The translations under genes and the position numbers were made by a program. This document shows, in pieces, positions 1 to 4,762 of a DNA stretch of 5,775 nt (the first letter of the stretch is position 1; every line of letters starts with the position of its first letter). Location: positions 5,601-11,375 of the forward strand of contig PEZR01000004.1 of the NCBI GenBank assembly GCA_002773975.1. Reading direction: 5' to 3'. Source of the DNA: Bdellovibrio sp. CG10_big_fil_rev_8_21_14_0_10_47_8. GTDB lineage: Bacteria > Bdellovibrionota > Bdellovibrionia > Bdellovibrionales > Bdellovibrionaceae. Below the pieces are notes generated by a model, which saw only the letters and a list, made by a program, of their open reading frames with translations, searched no databases and was not told the origin of the DNA.

Positions 1-495
1 GCTCGATCTGGCGAATGGAAAGCTCTCAATGCTTCAATCGGGGTTGGCGTTGCTGCCGTCGGTGGAGCTTCTATCGTTAATGATATCTTCTCGGAGCTTC
101 TTGCAAATCCTGAGGTGGCCGTGGATGTCTCGGCTCAGCACCGGTCTATTGTTCACCAAGCGATGTACCTTCTCTCTGGTGGCAACGAAATTCTCGATCC
201 TAATTTTGACGCCCTCATGAGTTCCTTTAAATGCTCTCAGTGTAAAACAGATTTGGAAAAATCAAAAAAACTCGCAAGCCTGATTGTTGCCTGCGACAAC
301 AAAGGCAAGGATCTCTCTGCCAGAGACATCAAACCACCGATCTCTCTGAAAACCGAAGGCGAAATCTATGAGTTCTCAAGATTCACCTTGGTCGAAGAAT
401 TGGGCCTCGGCGAAAAAGAGGGCAAAAAAAATATTCCTCTCGCTCAGCGCTTGGTCGCCATGGCTCTTTTGGACAAAACTATCCAACAACGATAA
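1..495 (+). CDS. Unrecognised protein, C-terminal part (5' end outside window)
   Basis: The frame is open from base 1 to the TAA at 493-495, giving 164 residues with no start visible at the left edge. The first Met in frame, at base 115 (GTGGATG context, reading V-A-V-D), has no convincing ribosome binding site, so I treat the gene as running in from outside the window. About residues 11-27 of the fragment form a Gly/Ala/Val-rich hydrophobic stretch (GVGVAAVGGASIV) that could be a membrane segment or a buried helix. A CxxC pair follows (KCSQCKTD, about residues 76-83), with one further Cys in VACDNK. The C-terminal half is charged and lysine-rich, and it ends DKTIQQR. I do not recognise the family and assign no function. 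The stop faces the stop of the dehydrogenase gene 7 bp away, so the two are convergent and not an operon. Confidence 0.75.
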   Translation, partial: ARSGEWKALNASIGVGVAAVGGASIVNDIFSELLANPEVAVDVSAQHRSIVHQAMYLLSGGNEILDPNFDALMSSFKCSQCKTDLEKSKKLASLIVACDNKGKDLSARDIKPPISLKTEGEIYEFSRFTLVEELGLGEKEGKKNIPLAQRLVAMALLDKTIQQR

Positions 496-505
496 GCGCT
501 GCTTA
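493..505. other. Short palindrome joining two convergent stop codons
   Basis: TAAGC and GCTTA are perfect inverted arms of 5 bp around a 3-base centre. The outer TAA is the stop of the left gene, and the outer TTA is the reverse complement of the dehydrogenase stop TAA. It is too short to be a convincing terminator and has no T-run on the plus side. On the minus side it is followed only by TCGTTGTTGG. No other terminator fits between the genes, whose stops are separated by 7 bp. Confidence 0.5.
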
Positions 506-1546
506 CAGAGTCTTGGCGTCCACAACAAAACGATATTTGACCTGGCCCTTGATCGTTCTTTCATAGGCCTCATTGATTTTTTCAGCAGGAATTAACTCGA
601 TATCCGAGAAAACTTTTTTTCGAGCGCAAAAATCCAACATCTCTTGGGTTTCTTTAATGCCGCCAATCAACGAACCCGCCAATACCTTTCGACCAAAAAT
701 CAATGATATTGCTGCAAACTGATTAGGCTCTGGAGCGACGCCCACCAAAACATGAGTTCCGCCAATTTTTAGGGTGCTTAAGTAAGGACTAAAATCATGT
801 TTGGCTGAAACTGTGTCGATGATCAGATCCAACTTCCCAGCATACTTCTGAAAATTTTGTGGATCTTTGGTAATCACGAAATTTTTTGCTCCGAGCTTTT
901 TGGCATCGACCTCTTTGTTGGGTGACGTGCTAAATACAGTCACCTCGGCACCCATTGCTTTGGCAAGTTTCACGGCCATATGGCCCAATCCCCCCAAACC
1001 AACGACACCAACTTTTTTACCTTTTTTAGTCCCGTAACGTTTCAATGGTGAATACGTGGTGATCCCTGCGCACAAAAGCGGAGCTACTCTCTCGAGCGGC
1101 AGACCTTTTTTTATTTTCAGGGTGAATTTCTCTCGTACAGTGATGTGAGATGAGTACCCACCCTGAGTCGGAGTCTTTCCATCGAGCTCTTTACTGTTAT
1201 AGGTAAAAACAGTGTGCCCCTCACAAAACTGTTCTTCGTTGGCTTTACAAGGCGGGCACTTTCCACAGGAGTCGACAAAACAACCAACTCCGGCCAAATC
1301 ACCAACTTTAAAGCGTTTGACCTTTTTCCCCACTTGAATCACCCGACCGACAATTTCATGGCCCGGAACACAGGGGTAAGCTGCTGGTCCCCATTCACTT
1401 CTAACGGTGTGAATATCTGAATGACAAATTCCGCAGAAGGCAATTTCAATCACAACGTCATCCGGTCTCGGATCCCGTCGCTGAAATTGATAGGGTTGAA
1501 GAAGAGAAGTCGGACTTTGAGCGGCATAGGCTTTTGTTTGAATCAT
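503..1546 (-). CDS. Zinc-dependent NADP-type alcohol/aldehyde dehydrogenase (YahK/CAD group)
   Basis: This 347-residue protein is a cytoplasmic medium-chain dehydrogenase/reductase of full family length (E. coli YahK is about 349). The family interconverts primary alcohols and aldehydes. The catalytic zinc ligands are visible as Cys41 (GICHSD), His63 in PGHE and Cys159 (LLCAGIT). The structural zinc site is Cys94, Cys97, Cys100 and Cys108. The Rossmann motif GLGGLGH lies at 183-189. The second strand ends FSTSPNK (205-211) and has Ser where NAD-preferring relatives carry an acidic residue, so NADP(H) is the likely cofactor. The C-terminus KYRFVVDAKTL matches the usual family ending. The physiological substrate cannot be read from sequence. 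The ATG overlaps the kamA stop as ATGA (1543-1546), so translation is probably coupled to kamA. The start has only a weak GCGGAA-type ribosome binding site of its own. Confidence 0.95.
   Translation of the reverse strand: MIQTKAYAAQSPTSLLQPYQFQRRDPRPDDVVIEIAFCGICHSDIHTVRSEWGPAAYPCVPGHEIVGRVIQVGKKVKRFKVGDLAGVGCFVDSCGKCPPCKANEEQFCEGHTVFTYNSKELDGKTPTQGGYSSHITVREKFTLKIKKGLPLERVAPLLCAGITTYSPLKRYGTKKGKKVGVVGLGGLGHMAVKLAKAMGAEVTVFSTSPNKEVDAKKLGAKNFVITKDPQNFQKYAGKLDLIIDTVSAKHDFSPYLSTLKIGGTHVLVGVAPEPNQFAAISLIFGRKVLAGSLIGGIKETQEMLDFCARKKVFSDIELIPAEKINEAYERTIKGQVKYRFVVDAKTL
1543..1546 (-). other. ATGA start/stop overlap of kamA and dehydrogenase
   Basis: Read on the minus strand, ATGA contains the dehydrogenase ATG (1546-1544) and the kamA TGA (1545-1543). 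This 4-base overlap is typical of translational coupling and shows that the two genes form one transcription unit with kamA first. Confidence 0.9.
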
Positions 1547-2772
1547 AGTTCCGCAAGTATAGGCTCATCACTGCGATGAACGTAAGTCTTTGCGCTCTGC
1601 AGGTCCTGCCATTCTTGCAGATAATCCCCAGCGTCCAAAGGTTTGATGATTTTTTCAGTGTCTGGATTTTTGTATTCGGCAGACACGCCATCCCAACCCC
1701 GGTACTTTCGCCCCACCGAAGTCCTGTCCGTTTCAAAGTCAGGGACCAAACTGACCTTGCCTCCACCCGCGGGAATATCCAGCGAAAGCTGAGGCATTGC
1801 CAGACCTGAAAGATTTCCCCAAAGCTCACGCTGAATACTCAACGAGTCTTCGATGCTCGTGCGCAAATGATCAGTCCCCACCGAAGGATCACATTGAAAC
1901 ATATAGTAAGGTTTCACTCGTAAGAATAAAAGCCGCCGAGACAAGGCCTGAACAATCGCCGGATGATTATTTACTCCATTCAAAAGCACCATCTGATTCA
2001 TTACCGGTATCCCATGATCGACAAAGAGATCCAGAGCCTGCCGCGCCTCGAGGGTCAGCTCCCTGGGATGATTAAAGTGAGTCATTAAAAAAACGGGCGC
2101 AGCCTTTCGTAAAATCTGCACCAGCTCTGGCGTGACTCGCATGGGACAAACCACGGGCATACGAGTTCCGACACGAATAATTTCGACATGATCAATCTGT
2201 CGTAAATCAGTCAGGATCCGATCCAGATGTCGATCTGCCAAGGTCAAAGGATCCCCGCCCGACAAGATCACTTCCCGAATACCCGGATGTTCGCGAATAT
2301 AGTTGAGCGCCGTTTGATATTGATCCTCTTTCACCAAAGCCTGGTCCTGTCCGGTGAAATGTTTTCGCGTGCAGTACCGACAGTAAACACTGCATAGATC
2401 GGTAACCAAAAACAGGACTCGGTCAGGGTATCGATGAACAATGCGCTCGACCGGACTGTTTTTTCTCTCGGCCAGGGGATCCAATTCTGCCTGAGCCCCT
2501 TCGCTCAACTCTGCTGAGGTCGGCATCAGAATGCGACGAATAGGGTCCATTTCATGGATGCCAGCCAGAGAAGCATAATAAGGAGTGGTGCGAATATTAA
2601 AAAGATCTTGATGGTTCTCTCGAAAAACGTGCCGTTCATTCTCAGTCAGAATGAAACTTTGCTCAAAGTCCGCCTGGGTCTTCAGACTCTTTTGAAGCTG
2701 CCAAGACCAAGAGTTCCAATTTTCTTGGTCGATGCTCTCCGGTTTTGGGGCGCGATAAAATTGAAACCTCAT
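1543..2772 (-). CDS. kamA: Lysine 2,3-aminomutase, radical SAM/PLP enzyme
   Basis: This 409-residue protein is a KamA-family radical SAM enzyme, which converts L-lysine to beta-lysine using a [4Fe-4S] cluster, S-adenosylmethionine and pyridoxal phosphate. The cluster motif CxxxCxxC is Cys127, Cys131 and Cys134, followed by TRKHFTG. Arg136 corresponds to the clostridial carboxylate-binding Arg. SGGDP at 171-175 is the conserved SAM-region motif. THFNHP is at 231-236. Asp295 (QCDPSVG) and Asp332 (LDIPAGGGK) match the two Asp residues that bind the lysine side-chain amine, and Lys339 is the PLP lysine. These Asp residues argue against glutamate 2,3-aminomutase. The clostridial C-terminal CxCxxC cluster and its partner Cys (His270 region here) are absent. 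The tail after about 345 is instead a charged 65-residue segment ending PILAEL. The ATG at 2772 is the only ATG available before an in-frame stop. EpmB, the EF-P-modifying relative, is a possible alternative role. Confidence 0.93.
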   Translation of the reverse strand: MRFQFYRAPKPESIDQENWNSWSWQLQKSLKTQADFEQSFILTENERHVFRENHQDLFNIRTTPYYASLAGIHEMDPIRRILMPTSAELSEGAQAELDPLAERKNSPVERIVHRYPDRVLFLVTDLCSVYCRYCTRKHFTGQDQALVKEDQYQTALNYIREHPGIREVILSGGDPLTLADRHLDRILTDLRQIDHVEIIRVGTRMPVVCPMRVTPELVQILRKAAPVFLMTHFNHPRELTLEARQALDLFVDHGIPVMNQMVLLNGVNNHPAIVQALSRRLLFLRVKPYYMFQCDPSVGTDHLRTSIEDSLSIQRELWGNLSGLAMPQLSLDIPAGGGKVSLVPDFETDRTSVGRKYRGWDGVSAEYKNPDTEKIIKPLDAGDYLQEWQDLQSAKTYVHRSDEPILAEL

Positions 2773-2774
2773 GT

Positions 2775-2789
2775 CTCTTTTTAAAAGAG
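2775..2789. repeat. Palindrome directly before the kamA start
   Basis: CTCTTTT and AAAAGAG are perfect 7-bp inverted arms around a single central base, ending 2 bases before the kamA ATG. In the kamA mRNA it covers the only purine-rich stretch near the start (AAAAGAGAC), so folding or protein binding there could affect initiation. It may also be chance in AT-rich sequence. Confidence 0.45.
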
Positions 2790-2808
2790 CCCATTTCCTT
2801 TGGCAATC

Positions 2809-2836
2809 AATTTACCTCTGTGGGGCTCGAGCCCAA
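2809..2836 (-). promoter_or_regulatory. Possible kamA-operon promoter
   Basis: On the minus strand, TTGGGC (2836-2831) and TAAATT (2814-2809) lie 16 bases apart and could be weak -35 and -10 elements about 37 bases ahead of the kamA ATG. Each matches its sigma-70 consensus only partly. The 12-bp palindrome at 2823-2834 overlaps the putative -35 and spacer. This is a guess from position and similarity. Confidence 0.25.
2823..2834. repeat. Perfect 12-bp palindrome upstream of kamA
   Basis: GGGCTCGAGCCC is its own reverse complement. It lies 50 bases before the kamA ATG, where an operator would be expected. With no spacer it fits a DNA dyad bound by a dimer better than an RNA hairpin. No specific regulator can be named. 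Confidence 0.55.
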
Positions 2837-2863
2837 CAACAACGCGAAGAGAACCAAACGAGG

Positions 2864-2886
2864 GCTGTCTAGAATATTTAGACAGC
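2864..2886. repeat. 8-bp inverted repeat, CTGTCTA-type dyad
   Basis: The arms GCTGTCTA (2864-2871) and TAGACAGC (2879-2886) are perfect inverted repeats with a 7-base AT-rich centre (GAATATT). It is the strongest dyad in the middle of the divergent region. The following sequence CTTGAAC gives no T-run, so it is not a terminator. A dimeric regulator site is the more likely reading. Confidence 0.6.
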
Positions 2887-3041
2887 TTGAACATCCGTAG
2901 ACAGTGCAGGTCCCAATCCGAGACGCTTCAGACAGGGAATAGGCTCTGTTTACAGCGAGTTACCGGGATCTCAAACCGAGACAACTCCTGGTCCTAGTTT
3001 TGAATAAGCATATCTGTGAAAGACAGTATTTTTATTAACAG

Positions 3042-3058
3042 GTGGGCGGGATGCCCAC
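3042..3058 (+). promoter_or_regulatory. Leader hairpin before the 502-residue gene
   Basis: GTGGGC (3042-3047) and GCCCAC (3053-3058) can form a 6-bp GC-rich stem with a GGGAT loop. The stem ends 7 bases before the AGGAGG ribosome binding site. It leaves that site free and could stabilise the mRNA end or be a protein-binding element. No T-run follows, so it is not a terminator. Confidence 0.5.
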
Positions 3059-3065
3059 GATAAAC

Positions 3066-3071
3066 AGGAGG
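3066..3071 (+). promoter_or_regulatory. Strong ribosome binding site
   Basis: AGGAGG is a full Shine-Dalgarno core, 5 bases before the ATG at 3077. It fixes the start of the 502-residue gene over later in-frame Met codons (Met21, Met46) and suggests efficient translation. Confidence 0.9.
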
Positions 3072-3076
3072 ATCTC

Positions 3077-4585
3077 ATGAAAACGTATCACAAAATCAAG
3101 GTCTACATAGAGCCTTGTTGGAAACATGTCCGGTCGATGTGGAAGTCTCCACACTTTCAAAAATGGGGATTATTCTGCCTGCTGGCAGTGGCTTTAGGTT
3201 CTACCCTGAGCATGAACCCCGAGCACTTCAATAACATCGCCCGCTACGAAATTAAAAATAGTCTCTACACCCTGGACTTGGCAGCAACCAATGCCGAAGA
3301 CCAGATCGCAGACATCGGCAACATCGCCGACTCGGTCAAAACTCCCGGGATCTTAGCAAAGGCCAATCGTGCTGAAAAGTCAGACTCCAAAAAAGACGAC
3401 TCCGAAAAAACTTTGGAAATCAACGTCGCTGGAAAAAAAGGCACCTTTAAAGCCAAGGTCTTTGAGGTCGAAGGCTCTCTTTTTGTGAAAATGGAGTCCT
3501 CTTCATGCGATTGTTTTCCTAAGCCAGTGGGTTTGTCTGAAAAAAACATCAAGAATGTTGATGATATCAGCAAAGAACTGATGGCTCTGGTCAATGAAGA
3601 CTCTAAATCCGACGACAAAGTGGCTGACGAAAAGGACGAGGACAAAACTCAAGAGTTCGACCTGGAAAAATGGGCTGCTTCCTGTGAAACCAAGGTCTAT
3701 GACTCTTTGACTTGTCATAAAAGTCGTTTGATCAAACTTTCTCAAACCCTAAAAAATGACAAAAAGGGTGATCAGATTGTTTTGGATTATTTCGAAACAT
3801 ACTTGAAAGAAGAACTTCGCCGAGCACTCACGAATCCAACGATCAAAGTTTCTCGGACCAGTCGTTATGAATTGATGACTATGCGTGGAGCCTACCAAGG
3901 TTTCGAAGAAGATACCGATGCTTTGGAAAAAGCCGAAGACATCACCACCGCTTTGATCAAAGGTCTCAGTGGTAAAAACGGAAAATCGACGATCGAAAGT
4001 CTGATCAATCTGCAAGCTGTTGGTCAATCTGCTCAACTGCGCAACGCTCAGAACTTGGCCATTCGCGGGAAGAAAGAAAACCGCATGGATCTTTTTCAAG
4101 CTGGCCTTCAGAGAATGGATCCAATGACCGCACAACTGGAGCTGGATCGATTGAATGACAATATGGATTCTGCGATCAATGGGATGAGCCGATCTAGATC
4201 GACAAGCTCTGATCGAGACGCCTTTCTCTCTTATCTCGACAAGTCTTTCTATACACCGGTCTCTGATATGTACTCGAACCTCAGGTCCTTTGTTGCCAGC
4301 GGTGACCCCCGAAATCCCCAGGCTTCACACACCTTCTTGGATTTCAATGGATACTTAACTGGAGACATCTCAAGCCCCTATCGACGATTTTCTCCTCTGA
4401 CGATGGATGCTTATGGACGGAATACTCGAGGATTTGACCTTCCTTGGAACGTTCCGGACTATAGCACCAACGCACAGACACCTGTCTGGGGCGCAGCCAC
4501 TCGAGCTTATTCAGCTCCGAGCTATCAGGCTCCAGGTGCCAGTCCCTTTACAAGCCCTAGTGCGGGCAACCGAGGTCGTTGGTAA
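3077..4585 (+). CDS. Unrecognised 502-residue membrane-anchored or exported protein
   Basis: I do not recognise the family. The N-terminus has about 29 basic residue-rich positions and then one hydrophobic segment (about 30-45, WGLFCLLAVALGSTLS), which acts as a membrane anchor or long signal peptide. No clear signal-peptidase site or lipobox follows, so most of the protein probably lies in the periplasm or beyond. Residues 96-112 and 173-198 are Lys/Asp/Glu-rich and probably disordered. They flank a small predicted beta-rich part (113-140) and a CDC motif (Cys144, Cys146). Another Cys pair is at 203 and 213. Residues 205-370 look mostly helical and charged. The last 60 or so residues are rich in Pro, Ser, Ala, Tyr and Asn (AYSAPSYQAPGASPF), an extended tail ending NRGRW. 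The gene stands alone, with its own leader and terminator. It could be an envelope structural or surface protein, but that is inference. Confidence 0.9.
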   Translation: MKTYHKIKVYIEPCWKHVRSMWKSPHFQKWGLFCLLAVALGSTLSMNPEHFNNIARYEIKNSLYTLDLAATNAEDQIADIGNIADSVKTPGILAKANRAEKSDSKKDDSEKTLEINVAGKKGTFKAKVFEVEGSLFVKMESSSCDCFPKPVGLSEKNIKNVDDISKELMALVNEDSKSDDKVADEKDEDKTQEFDLEKWAASCETKVYDSLTCHKSRLIKLSQTLKNDKKGDQIVLDYFETYLKEELRRALTNPTIKVSRTSRYELMTMRGAYQGFEEDTDALEKAEDITTALIKGLSGKNGKSTIESLINLQAVGQSAQLRNAQNLAIRGKKENRMDLFQAGLQRMDPMTAQLELDRLNDNMDSAINGMSRSRSTSSDRDAFLSYLDKSFYTPVSDMYSNLRSFVASGDPRNPQASHTFLDFNGYLTGDISSPYRRFSPLTMDAYGRNTRGFDLPWNVPDYSTNAQTPVWGAATRAYSAPSYQAPGASPFTSPSAGNRGRW

Positions 4586-4619
4586 ACTGCCGACGACTCC
4601 AAAACTGAAAGTTCCTCCG

Positions 4620-4647
4620 CAAGCCCAGGACGGGCTTGTTTCCTTTT
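4620..4647 (+). terminator. Rho-independent terminator of the 502-residue gene
   Basis: The arms CAAGCCC (4620-4626) and GGGCTTG (4632-4638) form a perfect 7-bp stem with an AGGAC loop, followed by TTTCCTTTT. It begins 35 bases after the stop codon at 4583-4585. Confidence 0.8.
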
Positions 4648-4653
4648 CGGGGC

Positions 4654-4687
4654 AAAAAAATCCCCGGAGACCTCTCGGCCCCGGGGC
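4654..4687 (-). terminator. Rho-independent terminator of the beta-barrel gene
   Basis: On the minus strand CCCCGG pairs with CCGGGG, and inside it GGCC pairs with GGTC (one G-T wobble) around a GAGA loop, with one bulged T. This gives about 10 bp closed by a GNRA-type tetraloop. An A and seven T follow (4661-4654). It lies about 76 bases beyond the beta-barrel stop and is one of the clearest signals in the window. Confidence 0.88.
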
Positions 4688-4762
4688 ACTGAAAACCGTC
4701 ATCAATCCCGCTGTCATCAAGTTGATTCAAGCTGCCGGACAAAGTTGATATCTAAAGAGCGA

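Larger units (their letters stand above)
2773..3076. other. Divergent intergenic region, kamA operon / 502-residue gene
   Basis: This 304-bp gap has no convincing gene. The 65-codon frame at 2800-2997 has no ribosome binding site and is arginine-rich without recognisable motifs. The region holds five dyads or hairpins (2775-2789, 2823-2834, 2864-2886, 2946-2955 with 3014-3026, and 3042-3058). It also has an imperfect direct repeat ending CCGAGAC (2909-2924 and 2967-2982, 13 of 16 bases alike). By eye I count seven ACAG and four CTGT tetramers, well above the two to three expected in all. It presumably controls both divergent transcripts, and a small RNA cannot be excluded. Confidence 0.6.

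Noticed and set aside
2800..2997. 65-codon frame in the divergent intergenic region
   Set aside because: It has no Shine-Dalgarno sequence, its composition is Arg/Ser-rich and unstructured, and it runs through the dyads. A regulatory region is the better explanation.
2865..3026. LexA/SOS boxes, because CTGT...ACAG half-sites occur repeatedly
   Set aside because: The E. coli-type box needs CTGT and ACAG eight bases apart. Here the centres are 13, 2 and 5 bases, so no site fits, and neither flanking gene is a typical DNA-damage gene.
3000..3029. Sigma-70 promoter TTGAAT ... CAGTAT for the 502-residue gene
   Set aside because: The -10 candidate matches the consensus at only about three of six bases, so I did not list it as a feature. 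The true promoter is probably nearby but cannot be placed by eye.
3014..3035. Possible terminator (CTGT/ACAG stem then TATTTTTATT)
   Set aside because: The stem is only 4 bp of mixed composition, and it lies in the leader or promoter area of the 502-residue gene. A promoter or operator role is more likely.
3265..4135. Minus-strand open frames of 126, 80 and 128 codons
   Set aside because: They mirror the coding sequence of the 502-residue gene, and their Phe/Ser-rich composition is what antisense of Lys/Glu/Asp-rich coding gives.
4407..4748. 113-codon open frame overlapping the end of the 502-residue gene
   Set aside because: It is a shifted frame of the Pro/Ala-rich tail and runs across both terminators. 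Nothing supports its translation.
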